From contig NZ_JAERJR010000011.1 in the NCBI RefSeq assembly GCF_018257515.1, positions 44,338 through 108,337 on the forward strand: a DNA stretch of 64,000 bases, given 5' to 3'. Made by a program: the position numbers and the translations under genes. The notes under the pieces are model-generated. The model did not search any database. It had not been told where the DNA came from and was given only the letters and a program-made list of their open reading frames with translations. Below are positions 51,974 through 62,206 of the stretch, in pieces; the stretch's first letter is position 1, and every line of letters begins with the position of its first letter. This stretch comes from Tatumella sp. JGM118. GTDB taxonomy: Bacteria > Pseudomonadota > Gammaproteobacteria > Enterobacterales > Enterobacteriaceae.

Positions 51974-52729
51974 GCCAGTCCACCATCAGTGCCGCAGTAG
52001 CCCGGCGGGAAGATGATAGGGAGTTCCTGTTCTTTGACCGGCGCGGCAGGCAGCCGGTACTGACGGAAGCGGGGCGTTCGCACTGGTCAGCGTCCGGGAG
52101 ATCCTGGCCGCCTGCCGTCGTCCGGATGATTTAGCGATAGGTTGATCCCGCGGCACCGGGCCGGGGCTGACCCTGGCAGTGTCAGATGTCTGGTCCGCCG
52201 AACATCATGAAACTCTGTCACACCGTTTTGCGGAGCAGTATCAGGATATCGAATTTGAATGCAGAGTCGCGGAAAATGATGACATAGCGGATTTTCTGCA
52301 AACCGGCCGGGTCGTTCCGGGGCGTGCGTGAACGCAGTGTTGCCGGACCGGGTCGCCCGACGCCTGCAGGTGCTGGTCAGAATGGGGCTCTCTATATTCA
52401 TCACCAGCATCCTCTGGCGGGTTACGAACAGGTGAGCGGGGCGCAGCTCAGAGAGGTGCGGGAATGACGGCAGAATACCCGGATGCGGCCTCCCGACAAT
52501 AAAAGTGAGGGGCCTTCGTGGTCAGCCCCCCTTATCTGTTGCTCCGCGATATAGCAGAGCAGGGATTTGACGGGACAACGTTGCCTTGCTGGCTGGTCAG
52601 GCCATTCGGGCGCAGACGTTAGCCGGCGGGCAGCAACAAAGCAGGAGACATGTTATCTGGTCAGCCTGCCATCCGCCGGGACCGACGGGGTATCGGATGA
52701 TTGACCAGTTTTGTCAGCAGAAGGATTAG
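51949..52729 (+). pseudogene. Decayed LysR-type transcriptional regulator gene
   Basis: LysR family blocks appear in the right order but in several frames. First, SQSTISAAVARREDDREFLF with FDRRGRQPVLTEAGR (51973-52073, helix-turn-helix end). Then, after a shift near 52079, ALVSVREILAACRRPDD, a TGA at 52143-52145, LTLAVSDVWSAEHHETLSHR and IEFECRVAENDDIADFLQTG. Then, in a third frame, LYIHHQHPLAGYEQVSGAQL (from about 52403). Next PPYLLLRDIAEQGFDGTTLP (from about 52530), and last VIWSACHPPGPTGYRMIDQF, ending TAG at 52727-52729. At least three frameshifts and one stop make it non-functional. The end overlaps the ybaK stop. Confidence 0.88.
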
Positions 52730-53205
52730 TCGTGGCGGGCGATATCCGCAAAAGGGGCCGTCAGCAGAGCCGCCAGATCGGCCGGCGCCAGCGATATATC
52801 CAGCCCGCGTTTTCCGCCGGAGATATACATTTCCGGCAGGGAGGCGGCGCTGGCATCAATCACGGTCGGCAGGCGTTTCTTTTGCCCTAACGGACTGATC
52901 CCGCCAACCAGATAGCCGGTCACCCGCTGAGCTAATTGCGGGTCGGCCATTTCAGCTTTTTTAGCCCCCAGCGATTTAGCGACTTTTTTCAGATCAAGCT
53001 GTGTCGCCACCGGCGTGACTGCCACGGCCAGATGTTTACTGTCACCATTCAGGGCCACCAGCAAGGTTTTAAACACCTGAGCAGCGTCCAGCTGAAGTTT
53101 GCGTACCACTTCATCACCAAAATTTGTCTCATTGCTGTCATGATCATATTGATGGGTCAGGAAGTTAATCTTCTGCTTTTCCAGCAGATTAATGGCTGGC
53201 GTCAT
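52726..53205 (-). CDS. ybaK: YbaK, Cys-tRNA(Pro)/Cys-tRNA(Cys) deacylase
   Basis: This is a 159-residue editing enzyme, the E. coli length, that hydrolyses mischarged Cys-tRNA(Pro). The catalytic lysine region is [18 protein letters not shown], and [14 protein letters not shown] is a family signature. It is convergent with, and overlaps by four bases, the decayed LysR gene. Confidence 0.97.
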   Translation of the reverse strand: MTPAINLLEKQKINFLTHQYDHDSNETNFGDEVVRKLQLDAAQVFKTLLVALNGDSKHLAVAVTPVATQLDLKKVAKSLGAKKAEMADPQLAQRVTGYLVGGISPLGQKKRLPTVIDASAASLPEMYISGGKRGLDISLAPADLAALLTAPFADIARHD

Positions 53206-53266
53206 AAAGAGATCCTTTTAAACTATCGAACATACATACTTTTCCGATCCTCTGACGGGCAGAGGG

Positions 53267-54070
53267 TCACCGGCCAAACATCGCAGGCAGATTATCGTCA
53301 CCATAAAGATGGAGTGCCCCTACCGCCATCAGGTAGCGGCCGGGAGGCAGGCGGATCAGTTTCTGCTGCCATTCGGCATTACGTTTTTTGATCAGAACAT
53401 CGTTCAGGGAATGACCAAATGAAGAAGGCAGCAGGTCATTGGTCAGCCCTCCGCGTGGCGGGCCTTCGACCCACCAGCTGATCATCGTTTGCAGTAACCG
53501 GGCATTGGTATGCCAGTGCTGCAGGGAGTCCGTCAGCAGATCGATGCCGTCTTCCGGTAAGCGGGTCAGCATCTCCAGCTGTGTTCCGGCCCCCTCCAGC
53601 TCAATCACGGGTTTATTCAGGGTTTTTGCGGCCTGCAGTAGCTGATAATCAATGCCATACTCCGGACGCAGCCCTAACCGCTGAGCCTGCCGGCTCTGTA
53701 AGATCAGCGCTATCTGCCACGCCGGCAGCGTATCCAGCGTTGAGACTGGCAACTCACACTCCGCGCACCGCTTTTCAAGTTCTGCGTTCAGCGTTGCACT
53801 AAATCGTTCCTGTAACGGCGGTCGTGCATCGGCAGGCGGTGGCAGAGAGGGCGATGACAGGATGTCGGCTTCAACAATCAGCGCGTCGGCGGCCCGTAAC
53901 TGCTTTAGCAGAGGCTCAGACAGCGGGTACATATCCCGCGTACCCATATGGATACTGCCGGTCAGATGTATCCGGCAGTCATTCACCCGCAGATCAACCG
54001 CCGGCCAGGGATAACTGACCGGGTGGAGATAGCGCCATAGTTTTTCCAGTCGCTGCCAGAGGAGTGTCAT
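53267..54070 (-). CDS. ybaP: YbaP, TraB/GumN family protein
   Basis: This is a 267-residue protein (E. coli 264) with the TraB-type motifs: GSIHMGTRDMYPLSE near residue 37-51 and a C-terminal MAVGALHLYGDDNLP. Family members are predicted metal-dependent hydrolases; the activity is not established. The N-terminus could be a short signal or anchor. It lies between ybaK and copA, as in E. coli; the small RNA ChiX, which K-12 carries here, is not seen. Confidence 0.92.
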   Translation of the reverse strand: MTLLWQRLEKLWRYLHPVSYPWPAVDLRVNDCRIHLTGSIHMGTRDMYPLSEPLLKQLRAADALIVEADILSSPSLPPPADARPPLQERFSATLNAELEKRCAECELPVSTLDTLPAWQIALILQSRQAQRLGLRPEYGIDYQLLQAAKTLNKPVIELEGAGTQLEMLTRLPEDGIDLLTDSLQHWHTNARLLQTMISWWVEGPPRGGLTNDLLPSSFGHSLNDVLIKKRNAEWQQKLIRLPPGRYLMAVGALHLYGDDNLPAMFGR

Positions 54071-54106
54071 TACCTGAGATACCGTCGTTCAGAGGATGCG
54101 TCTATG

Positions 54107-56653
54107 CTAGTCATTTCCGTGCTCCGGGGATAGCTTATTCTGTACCGGCAACCGATAGCGTAATAAACGGTTAGCATTGGTGACCACAGTAATGGATGAC
54201 AGCGCCATCGCGGCACCGGCAATGACCGGGTTCAGCAAGGTGCCGGTCAGCGGATAAAGTACTCCGGCCGCCACCGGGATCCCGATGCAGTTGTAGACAA
54301 ACGCACCCAGCAGATTTTGTTTCATATTGCGCAGGGTCGCCCTGGCAATCAGCAGTCCGTCGGCGACGGCCTGAAGATCGTTACGCATTAATGCCAGGGT
54401 AGCCGTTTCCACCGCCACATCGCTACCCCCACGGATAGCAATCCCGGTATCTGCCTGCGCCAGGGCAGGGGCATCGTTGATCCCGTCACCGACCATCGCC
54501 ACGCGGTGCCCTTTTTTCTGTAACCCACGGATAGTCGCAGCCTTTTCATCCGGCAGTACCCCGGCAATCACCTGCGGGATCCCGGCGGCTTTGGCAATCA
54601 CGCCGGCCGCTTCGGGCTGGTCGCCGGTCAGCATCACCACGTTATAGCCGAGTTGTTGCAACTGCCGTACCACCCGGGGCGTCTCCGGACGTAACGGGTC
54701 ACTGACCGTGATCAGGGCGGCAGGCCGGTTGTCGATCGCCAGCAAGACCGGGGTTTCGCCACGTTCTGCCGCCTGGCGGATGGCATCCTCTGCAATACTC
54801 AGGTCCACCCCGGCTTCCGTCAGCAATGTCATATTACCCAGTAACAGCGACTGTGTGTTATGGCGTGCGGACAGCCCTTTGCCCGCGACCGTCTGCACAT
54901 TCGCGATATCAGGTAATACCCTGCCGGCGGCCTGTGCCAGAATGGCTTTGGCCAGCGGGTGTGACGAGTGTTGCTCCATCGCGGCGGCCAGCGACAGAAC
55001 GTCATCCTCACCGGCATCGTTAAACAGCGTGATACCGGTCACCGAAGGATGCCCGGTGGTCAGTGTCCCGGTTTTGTCGAACACCACCGTATCCGCGCTG
55101 CTCGCCTGTTGCAGCGCATCGGCATCTTTGACCAGTACACCGGCGACGGCGGCCCGGCCTACCCCGGCAATCACCGACATCGGGGTCGCCAGTCCCAGGG
55201 CACAAGGGCAGGCAATGATCAGTACGGTGGTGATCACGACCATGCTGTAGGCAAGCTGCGGGGCCGGTCCGGCCAGATACCAGATAACCCCGCTGAGCAG
55301 CGCAATGGCAATCACTGCCGGTACAAAGACGGCAGAAATACGATCCGCCAGCTGGCCGATGCGGGGTTTACTGCTTTGGGCATTTCTCACCAGCGAGATG
55401 ATCCTGGCCAGGGCCGTATTCTTCCCGGTGGCCGTTGCCCGGAAAATCAGTGAACCGTCACTGACCAGAGTCCCGGCATGCAGGAGATCACCGGCCTGTT
55501 TTTTCTGTGGCCAGGCTTCGCCGGTCAGCATCGATTCGTCGACACGGCCTTCCCCGTCACTGATCACGCCATCCACCGGGATCCGATCCCCGGTCCGCAG
55601 GTGGATCCGCATACCGGTTTCGATGGCACTGACCGGCAGACGCTTTTCCTCTTTACCGTTGACGATCGTAGCTTCTGCCGGGGCGAGGGCGATTAATTTT
55701 TCCAGTGCCTGTGAGGAATGCTGTCGTGCGCGCTGTTCCAGCGCATGGCCGAGGTTAATCAGCCCGATTATCATGGTACAGGCTTCAAAGTAGAGATGGC
55801 GTGCGGCCTCCGGAAAGTGAGCCGGGAATAACACCACCGCGGCAGAATATAGCCAGGCGACAGCCGTGCCCAGCGCGACCAGCGTATCCATGGTCGCTGT
55901 CCGGTTACGCAGACTTTTCCACGCACTGCGATAGAAATGGGCACCGGAAAGGATCATGACCAGCAGAGTGATCACCCCGATGCTGAGCCACAGATTATGA
56001 TTCTCCGCGCTCAGCATCATATGCTGGCCGGTCATCCCCCAAATCATCACCGGGATACCGGTCAGCAGAGCCAGCGCTGCCTGCCAGCTAAAACGGATAA
56101 AACGTTGCCGTGACGTTTTCTTCTGTGTTTCACGGCGTTCGTTATCATCGCTGATCAGCAGTGCGTGGTACCCGGCGGCGCTGACCGCGGCCAGCAGGGC
56201 GTCAGGCTGAGGTTGTCCCGAAATCAACGCACTGCGATCGGCCAGGTTGACCCGCGCCTGACGGACACCGGAGACCTGACTGAGTGCTTTTTCAACCCGG
56301 CTGACACAGCTCGCGCAGCTCATACCTTCAATCAGCAGCTGGACGGCCTGATCGTCCTCATTCAGCGGGGAGGCCGGAACGGTGTCCGCTGGCAGCCCGT
56401 CCGGCACGGGATCTGTTGCTGTCAGCGGTTCAGACTTTGGGTGGCTTTCACCGGTCTGCTGGCTGGCATGGTAACCGGCCTTTTCGATATCGGCGATCAG
56501 GTCTGCTGCCCGTGCGGTGCCGGTGACCTGAGCCTGTTCCAGGGTGACCTCTGCAGCCGTCACATCACTGCGCTGTTCCAGCACTTCTTTGACCCGCCGG
56601 ATACAGTGACCGCAGGAAAGACCATCCAGTTTCAGTTGTGTAGTATCAGACAT
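54107..56653 (-). CDS. copA: CopA, Cu(I)-exporting P-type ATPase
   Basis: This is an 848-residue P1B-type ATPase (E. coli 834) that pumps Cu(I) from the cytosol to the periplasm. Two N-terminal metal-binding domains carry CxxC motifs: Cys14/Cys17 (LSCGHC) and Cys113/Cys116 (MSCASC). Eight membrane helices follow. The transport site is [12 protein letters not shown], the phosphorylated Asp lies in FDKTGTLT, and the hinge is [11 protein letters not shown]. It is divergent from cueR with a CueR-type promoter between. Confidence 0.98.
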   Translation of the reverse strand: MSDTTQLKLDGLSCGHCIRRVKEVLEQRSDVTAAEVTLEQAQVTGTARAADLIADIEKAGYHASQQTGESHPKSEPLTATDPVPDGLPADTVPASPLNEDDQAVQLLIEGMSCASCVSRVEKALSQVSGVRQARVNLADRSALISGQPQPDALLAAVSAAGYHALLISDDNERRETQKKTSRQRFIRFSWQAALALLTGIPVMIWGMTGQHMMLSAENHNLWLSIGVITLLVMILSGAHFYRSAWKSLRNRTATMDTLVALGTAVAWLYSAAVVLFPAHFPEAARHLYFEACTMIIGLINLGHALEQRARQHSSQALEKLIALAPAEATIVNGKEEKRLPVSAIETGMRIHLRTGDRIPVDGVISDGEGRVDESMLTGEAWPQKKQAGDLLHAGTLVSDGSLIFRATATGKNTALARIISLVRNAQSSKPRIGQLADRISAVFVPAVIAIALLSGVIWYLAGPAPQLAYSMVVITTVLIIACPCALGLATPMSVIAGVGRAAVAGVLVKDADALQQASSADTVVFDKTGTLTTGHPSVTGITLFNDAGEDDVLSLAAAMEQHSSHPLAKAILAQAAGRVLPDIANVQTVAGKGLSARHNTQSLLLGNMTLLTEAGVDLSIAEDAIRQAAERGETPVLLAIDNRPAALITVSDPLRPETPRVVRQLQQLGYNVVMLTGDQPEAAGVIAKAAGIPQVIAGVLPDEKAATIRGLQKKGHRVAMVGDGINDAPALAQADTGIAIRGGSDVAVETATLALMRNDLQAVADGLLIARATLRNMKQNLLGAFVYNCIGIPVAAGVLYPLTGTLLNPVIAGAAMALSSITVVTNANRLLRYRLPVQNKLSPEHGND

Positions 56654-56698
56654 AGTTTTTTCCTTCTATTACAGAACGTGGAGCGTCACGATATTAAA

Positions 56699-56729
56699 AG
56701 TCTAAACCTTCCGGTAAGGTAAAGGTCAA
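56699..56729 (-). promoter_or_regulatory. CueR-controlled copA promoter
   Basis: On the minus strand, -35 TTGACC (complement of 56724-56729) and -10 TAGACT (complement of 56699-56704) are separated by 19 bases, the long spacer typical of MerR-family activators. The CueR dyad ACCTTCCGGTAAGGT (56706-56720, plus strand) sits inside the spacer. Confidence 0.93.
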
Positions 56730-56771
56730 CAGAAAAAGCCGCACCGGCCCCGGCAACCACGGAGAAGCCCG

Positions 56772-57197
56772 ATGAACATCAGTGATATTGCACGTAAAAC
56801 CGGTTTATCCGGTAAAGCGATACGGTTTTATGAAGAGAAGGGCATCATTACCCCGCCGGAACGGTCGGCCAATGGCTACCGGCATTATGTCGGCCACCAT
56901 ATTGAAGAACTGACGCTGTTACGTCAGGCACGGCAGGTCGGGTTCAGTCTGGAGGAGTGTCGTGAGCTGGTGGGTATGTTTAACGACCCGCAGCGTCACA
57001 GTGCGGATATCAAGGCCAGAACGCTCAGGAAGGTACAGGAACTGGACAGGCAGATGGCGGAGTTGCAACAGATGCGACAGCGGTTATTAACGCTTGCAGA
57101 AAGCTGCCCCGGAGATGACGGGGCAGCCTGCCCGATTATCGATTCTCTGGCCGGGTGCTGTCATCAGACCGCGAACCCGAAATCCGTCGATCAGTAA
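56772..57197 (+). CDS. cueR: CueR, copper-responsive MerR-family activator
   Basis: This is a 141-residue activator (E. coli 135). The N-terminal winged helix is [20 protein letters not shown]. Cys112 and Cys120 are the Cu(I) ligands, at the same positions as in E. coli, and a CC pair follows near 129. It activates copA on copper stress. Its last 7 bases overlap the convergent end of cnoX. Confidence 0.97.
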   Translation: MNISDIARKTGLSGKAIRFYEEKGIITPPERSANGYRHYVGHHIEELTLLRQARQVGFSLEECRELVGMFNDPQRHSADIKARTLRKVQELDRQMAELQQMRQRLLTLAESCPGDDGAACPIIDSLAGCCHQTANPKSVDQ

Positions 57198-58048
57198 AGC
57201 AGGGAATAGAGCTGACGGCGGAATTTACCGGCTAACGCATCACCGGTACCCAGTGCGGCCAGGATCTCCTGAAAGGTTTTACGCAGTTCACCGCCACCGG
57301 CGGCGAGATCGCTTTTCAGAAAGCTGAACAACAGCTCCAGTGCTTCTTCGTTACGACCGACCTGATGGAACTGTACGGCCAGTTTTGCGGCAAGCGCCGC
57401 GTTGGCCGGGTCGGCTGCCAGCTCGTTCTGTAACTGCTGAATTTCCGGGGTATCGGCGGCCTGGCGCAGCAGATCGATCTGTGCAATCAGCCCCTGGTAA
57501 CGGCTATCCTGATCCTGCAACGGAACATGCTTCAGCACCTCTTCCGCTTCGTCGCTGCGGTTCAGGGTGATCAGCGTTTCTGCCAGCAGGAAGCCGGTCT
57601 CACTGGATTGCTGGCTGAGCTGCCATGCCTCTTTCAGTAACGGCAGTGCCTCAAGGGGTTTCTCTTCGGCCAGTAAGGCGGTGGCCTGCTGAAGCTTAAT
57701 TTCATCTTCACGCGGCAATACTTTCTGTAGCAGTGCGCGGATGGCTTCTTCCGGTTGCGGGCCCTGGAAACCATCGACCGGCTGACCGTCCTTAAACAGA
57801 TAGACGGTAGGGATGGCCCTCAGACCAAACTGTGAAGCGACCATCTGCTGTTCATCACAATCCAGTTTTGCCAGCACAAACTGTCCCTGATATTCGCCGG
57901 CCAGTTTTTCCAGCACCGGGGTCAGTTCCTGACAATGCTGGCTGCGGGCAGACCAGAAATAAAACAGCACCGGTACCTGCATGGACTGCTCAAGCACCTG
58001 CTGCAGATTGGATTCATTAACGTCAGTGATCGGGGCTTGCTGTAACAT
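57191..58048 (-). CDS. cnoX: CnoX (YbbN), chaperedoxin
   Basis: This is a 285-residue protein (E. coli 284) with a thioredoxin-like N-terminal domain and C-terminal TPR repeats. The active site reads WSARSQHC, so the first redox Cys is replaced by Ser36 and only Cys39 remains, as in E. coli. It protects substrates from over-oxidation and hands them to GroEL or DnaK. Confidence 0.96.
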   Translation of the reverse strand: MLQQAPITDVNESNLQQVLEQSMQVPVLFYFWSARSQHCQELTPVLEKLAGEYQGQFVLAKLDCDEQQMVASQFGLRAIPTVYLFKDGQPVDGFQGPQPEEAIRALLQKVLPREDEIKLQQATALLAEEKPLEALPLLKEAWQLSQQSSETGFLLAETLITLNRSDEAEEVLKHVPLQDQDSRYQGLIAQIDLLRQAADTPEIQQLQNELAADPANAALAAKLAVQFHQVGRNEEALELLFSFLKSDLAAGGGELRKTFQEILAALGTGDALAGKFRRQLYSLLY

Positions 58049-58124
58049 AAGCTGTATTCCTTGGTCTGAAAATAGTTACCGTTATCCGCAGGATATGGGG
58101 GATCTTTTCCCGGACTTCAACCGG

Positions 58125-58913
58125 TTATTTCTCTCTGGCGGAATGATTGCTTAAAATCCGATCCAGAACTCTCCCGGGTAACAGACGGCGTGCGACAGAC
58201 ATCACATGGGCGACCACGGTCACCGGATAACGCTGTTTCGGGAAACGGCTCTCCAGCGCATGCCGCAATTTCGGCAGGACAGCTTCCGGCGGCAGGGTAA
58301 AGCGGGCGGCAATGCCGGGATTAGTGACCGGTTCATCGGCGACACCCTGCACGACATTCTCACTGAACCCCGTGGAGATGGGGCCGGGTTCGATCAAACT
58401 GACATGAATACCTTCCGGTTTCAGCTCCATGCGCAGTGCATCTGACCAGGCCTCCAGGGCATATTTACTGGCGGCATAGGCTCCCCGGCCGGGGGTGGAG
58501 ATCAGGCCCATCACCGAACTGGTGTTGATGATACGGGCATTCCCGGCCGCTCTCAGCGCGGGCAACAGCAGCATCGTCAGCTGGTGTACCGCAAAGAAAT
58601 TGGCGGAAAACTGTTTTTCCATCTGCTCACGGGACAGGGCGGGTAAGGCACCATACACGCCAAAGCCGGCATTATTGAACAGCCCGTGCAGCCGGCCATC
58701 ACACAGCGTAATCACCTCGTGTGCTGCGTTGCTGACGCTCTCTGCATCGTCCAGATCCAGCAGAATACCGCAATATCCCAGTTGCACCATACGGCGCACA
58801 TCGTCCGGTTTTCTGCAGGCGGCAATCACACGATAGCCACGGTTCAGTAAATCGCTGGCGGCAACGGCACCGATGCCGCTTGAGCAGCCGGTAATCAGAA
58901 TATTTTTTTGCAT
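58125..58913 (-). CDS. ybbO: YbbO, short-chain dehydrogenase/reductase
   Basis: This is a 262-residue SDR-family oxidoreductase. The coenzyme motif GCSSGIG is at 9-15, the NNAGFG block near 91-96, and the catalytic YAASK near 151-155. E. coli YbbO is reported as an NADP+-dependent aldehyde reductase. It stands downstream of cnoX's start with a gap of 76 bases, as a separate or weakly linked gene. Confidence 0.92.
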   Translation of the reverse strand: MQKNILITGCSSGIGAVAASDLLNRGYRVIAACRKPDDVRRMVQLGYCGILLDLDDAESVSNAAHEVITLCDGRLHGLFNNAGFGVYGALPALSREQMEKQFSANFFAVHQLTMLLLPALRAAGNARIINTSSVMGLISTPGRGAYAASKYALEAWSDALRMELKPEGIHVSLIEPGPISTGFSENVVQGVADEPVTNPGIAARFTLPPEAVLPKLRHALESRFPKQRYPVTVVAHVMSVARRLLPGRVLDRILSNHSAREK

Positions 58914-59064
58914 AACATCACATCAGAAGAGGAATGGATGCGCCTCAGCCTCAGGCGCCCGGTCCGGTAAAGTATTACACACAAAACCGGCAGAGTACCA
59001 ATCGCGGAGCAGGCAGGGTAAGGGAAGATGACCGCAGCGCCCGGAGGCTGCTGCGGTAAAGTGT

Positions 59065-60129
59065 TCAGAGTTTTTCGCAAGCCCAGGGGATGGCAGCGGC
59101 GTATTCCGCCGGGAGCTGGCAGACCAGTGCCTGTAATTCCTGTTGCAAGCGGTCGGGATGACTGTCGGTCAGGTTCAGGTGGCCCAGCTTGCGGCCCGGA
59201 CGAACCTCTTTGTCGTACCAGTGCAGATGGACCAGAGGATGTGACAGCCACCGGATGTCCAGTTCGCAACCTATCAGGTTAACCATCACCGACGGTGCGA
59301 AGACCACCGGTTCGGGGAGGGGCAGACCGGTGATTGCCCGCAGATGCAACGCAAACTGGCTGATCGAAGCACCATTCTGTGTCCAGTGACCGCTGTTATG
59401 AACCCGCGGGGCCAGTTCGTTAATTAACAGGCCTTCAGGAGTAATAAAACATTCCATCGCCATCACACCGACATAGTCCAGTTCCTGCATAATCGCTGTC
59501 AGCATCGACTCGGCTTGGCGCTGCTGTGCGGCATCCGGCTCAGGCAGGGCAACACTGCACATCAGAATACCGTTATGGTGCAGGTTATGGGTCAGGGGAT
59601 AAAAGACCAGCGTGCCGTCATGACCACGGGCACCGACCAGGGAAACCTCACCGGAAAAATCTATGCCCTGTTCCACGATACATTCGCCATAGCACTCTTC
59701 CGGCAGCGTCTGACAATCGCTCTCCCGCAGTCGCCACTGGCCGCGGCCATCATAGCCCCCGGTCCGGCGTTTCACGATGGCCAGGTCGCCCAGGCGCTGA
59801 AAAACCTCCGGCCACTGTGCTGCATCGCTCAGCAGTTGCCACGGGGCCGTCGCCAGGCCTAACTGATCGAGCAGTTGCTTCTGGGTCAGACGGTCGGCCA
59901 GTCGCGGAAAAATATCCCGGTTAACAAACGCCGGATGACTGGCCAGGGCCTGTGTCAGCGGGGTTTCAGGCCAGCGTTCGATTTCGGCGGTGATCACGCT
60001 CTCGCGGATAGGCAGGCTTTCCGGTTCTGCATCAATACCGACAGGGTAGACAGCAATTCCCAGCGGCTCCCCGGCCTGGCGTAGCATCCGTCCCAGTTGT
60101 CCGTTACCTAATACGCAAACCGGTTTCAT
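59065..60129 (-). CDS. purK: PurK, N5-carboxyaminoimidazole ribonucleotide synthase
   Basis: This is a 354-residue ATP-grasp enzyme (E. coli 355) that carboxylates AIR with bicarbonate and ATP in purine synthesis. The N-terminal block [20 protein letters not shown] and the central [16 protein letters not shown] are typical. Its ATG overlaps the purE TGA (ATGA), so it is translationally coupled to purE. Confidence 0.98.
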   Translation of the reverse strand: MKPVCVLGNGQLGRMLRQAGEPLGIAVYPVGIDAEPESLPIRESVITAEIERWPETPLTQALASHPAFVNRDIFPRLADRLTQKQLLDQLGLATAPWQLLSDAAQWPEVFQRLGDLAIVKRRTGGYDGRGQWRLRESDCQTLPEECYGECIVEQGIDFSGEVSLVGARGHDGTLVFYPLTHNLHHNGILMCSVALPEPDAAQQRQAESMLTAIMQELDYVGVMAMECFITPEGLLINELAPRVHNSGHWTQNGASISQFALHLRAITGLPLPEPVVFAPSVMVNLIGCELDIRWLSHPLVHLHWYDKEVRPGRKLGHLNLTDSHPDRLQQELQALVCQLPAEYAAAIPWACEKL

Positions 60130-60638
60130 GCGTCTTCCTCCCGTGGGTCCGGATGGTTCAGCACCGCTTCACTTTGCTGCGTCCGCCAGTCGGACAGACG
60201 CTGCGCCAGTCCGGCATCATTAACGGCCAGAATTTGCGCGGCCAGCAGAGCGGCGTTGGCGGCACCGGCTTTACCGATCGCCAGCGTCCCGACCGGGATC
60301 CCGCGCGGCATCTGCACGATAGAATACAGGCTATCGACACCGCTGAGCGCTGCGCTCTGTACCGGGACACCCAGTACCGGCACCAGGGTTTTGGCCGCCA
60401 GCATACCTGGCAGGTGTGCTGCACCGCCGGCACCGGCAATAATCACATGAAAGCCCTGCTGCTGTGCATTCTCAGCAAAGCTGAACAATTTATCCGGGGT
60501 GCGGTGTGCAGACACCACTTCCACGTGGTGCGCAAGATCCAGTTCGTTAAGAATTTCTGCAGCATACTGCATCGTAGCCCAGTCACTTTTAGAACCCATA
60601 ATGATAGCGATACGGGCCGGGGCAGTATTCGACGACAT
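60126..60638 (-). CDS. purE: PurE, N5-carboxyaminoimidazole ribonucleotide mutase
   Basis: This is a 170-residue enzyme (E. coli 169) that converts N5-CAIR to CAIR. Core motifs are GSKSDWATM and [13 protein letters not shown] chose the ATG at 60636-60638 ([11 protein letters not shown]) as in the family; the frame is open to 60752, through the leader that carries the PurR site. Confidence 0.97.
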   Translation of the reverse strand: MSSNTAPARIAIIMGSKSDWATMQYAAEILNELDLAHHVEVVSAHRTPDKLFSFAENAQQQGFHVIIAGAGGAAHLPGMLAAKTLVPVLGVPVQSAALSGVDSLYSIVQMPRGIPVGTLAIGKAGAANAALLAAQILAVNDAGLAQRLSDWRTQQSEAVLNHPDPREEDA

Positions 60639-60728
60639 GCGGTCAACTCCTGTGAGTAGATAAAAAACCTGAAGGCGGACAGGTATTACACCTTGAGAAG
60701 GGCGTGAGAATAGCATGAGTCGGGAAGA

Positions 60729-60744
60729 AGGAAAACGGTTGCGT
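60729..60744 (-). promoter_or_regulatory. PurR box upstream of purEK
   Basis: The minus strand reads ACGCAACCGTTTTCCT, differing from the PurR consensus ACGCAAACGTTTTCNT at one centre base. It lies about 90 bases before purE, as expected for a purine-repressed promoter. Confidence 0.85.
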
Positions 60745-60773
60745 CGTGACACAACCGGACAAAATAGCCTGAT

Positions 60774-61490
60774 TTACCAGGGGAAAGCGATGAGGCTGAC
60801 CCCGTCTGCATCCAGCTGGATCATAGAACCTTCCTGATGCCAGGCACCGAGGACGGCCCGCTCTGCGGGATGATCACTGACAGTGAGACGATGAATGGCC
60901 GGACGGTGGGTATGACCATGGATCAACAGTGAGGCCTGGTAACGTTCCATCACGGCTTCGACGGCCTGTTGATTCACATCCATGATTTGCTGGCTTTTGG
61001 TCTGATTGGCCTGCTGACTGTCATTACGTAACCGGACGGCGACTTTCTGGCGCAGCCACAACGGCAGCCTCAGAAACAGGCGCTGCAGCCAGGGCTGATG
61101 AACCTTCTCGCGAAAGCGCAGGTAACCGGCATCATCGGTGCAGAGGGTATCACCATGCATAATCAGAACGCGGTGACCATAGAGTTCCAGTAACTGTTCT
61201 TCGGGGAGTAACTGCATACCGCAGCGGGCAGCAAACTTTTTCCCCAGTAAGAAGTCGCGATTACCGTGGATAAACCAGACCGGGATCGTCAGGGCAGAGA
61301 GCGCCTCAGCGACCTGCTGGTGCAGCGGGTTCGGGTCATCATCGCCGATCCAGCTTTCAAACAGATCGCCCAGGATATACAGGGCTTCACAGGCTGTGGC
61401 TTCACGCTGTAAAAAACGCAGAAAACCGGCAGTAATTGCCGGTTCCTGCTGACACAGATGCAAATCTGCAATAAAAAGTGTCCGCGACAT
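60774..61490 (-). CDS. lpxH: LpxH, UDP-2,3-diacylglucosamine hydrolase
   Basis: This is a 238-residue metallophosphoesterase (E. coli 240) that cleaves UDP-diacylglucosamine to lipid X in lipid A synthesis, at the inner face of the membrane. Metal-binding motifs are in order: [18 protein letters not shown] and GHTHRP. The start overlaps the ppiB stop by one base. Confidence 0.97.
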   Translation of the reverse strand: MSRTLFIADLHLCQQEPAITAGFLRFLQREATACEALYILGDLFESWIGDDDPNPLHQQVAEALSALTIPVWFIHGNRDFLLGKKFAARCGMQLLPEEQLLELYGHRVLIMHGDTLCTDDAGYLRFREKVHQPWLQRLFLRLPLWLRQKVAVRLRNDSQQANQTKSQQIMDVNQQAVEAVMERYQASLLIHGHTHRPAIHRLTVSDHPAERAVLGAWHQEGSMIQLDADGVSLIAFPW

Positions 61491-61984
61491 TACTCGCTGA
61501 TGGTCACTTTCTGAATGACAACGTCTTCTTTAGGGACGTCCTGGTGCATACCGCTACGGCCGGTAGAAACTGCTTTGATTTTCTCAACCACATCCATACC
61601 TTCGACCACTTCGGCGAAGACACAGTAGCCCCAGCCCTGAACGCTTTCATCACGGAAGTTCAGGAAGTCATTATCTGCAACGTTGATGAAGAACTGTGCT
61701 GTGGCAGAGTGCGGTGCAGAAGTACGTGCCATTGCCAGTGTACCGCGGGTGTTCTTCAGACCATTGCTGGCTTCGTTACGGATTTCAGCGTTGGTTGATT
61801 TCTGCTTCATCCCTGGCTCAAAACCACCCCCCTGGATCATGAAGCCATTGATGACGCGATGGAAAATGGTGTTGTCATAAAACCCTTCACGGCAGTAGGT
61901 CAGAAAGTTTTCTACGGTAGCCGGGGCTTTATCATCGAAGGTTTTGATGACGATATCACCAAAATTAGTCTGGAAAGTGACCAT
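61490..61984 (-). CDS. ppiB: PpiB, cytoplasmic cyclophilin-type prolyl isomerase
   Basis: This is a 164-residue cyclophilin (E. coli 164) with the core [18 protein letters not shown] and the active-site block. It lacks a signal peptide. It heads the ppiB-lpxH pair. Confidence 0.97.
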   Translation of the reverse strand: MVTFQTNFGDIVIKTFDDKAPATVENFLTYCREGFYDNTIFHRVINGFMIQGGGFEPGMKQKSTNAEIRNEASNGLKNTRGTLAMARTSAPHSATAQFFINVADNDFLNFRDESVQGWGYCVFAEVVEGMDVVEKIKAVSTGRSGMHQDVPKEDVVIQKVTISE

Positions 61985-62171
61985 AATTTCATCCTGTCAT
62001 GGTTGTTGTGCAGTATTTCAGCCTTTTCTGTGATTCAGAAAGGGCATTGACGATGGCACCTTATACCATAAATTTGAGGTATACGGCAGTAGGGGAAGTG
62101 GACCTCCGGTTACCGGGCTTGCTTTACGTCGCAGTCCCGTGAAAAATACGGCACAATAACCCGAGTTATCG

Positions 62172-62193
62172 CACACGCAGAACACACGCAGAA
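62172..62193 (+). repeat. Duplicated 11-mer CACACGCAGAA upstream of cysS
   Basis: Two perfect head-to-tail copies (62172-62182 and 62183-62193) lie in the cysS leader, just before the ribosome site. Confidence 0.9.
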
Positions 62194-62206
62194 ACGGAAG
62201 AGTTAA

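Noticed and set aside
52087..52410. 107-codon minus-strand ORF in the ybaL-ybaK gap
   Set aside because: It is antisense to the decayed LysR blocks and has no family resemblance.
53206..53266. Search for the small RNA ChiX between ybaK and ybaP
   Set aside because: K-12 has it here, but this gap is only 61 bases and shows no ChiX-like sequence or terminator.
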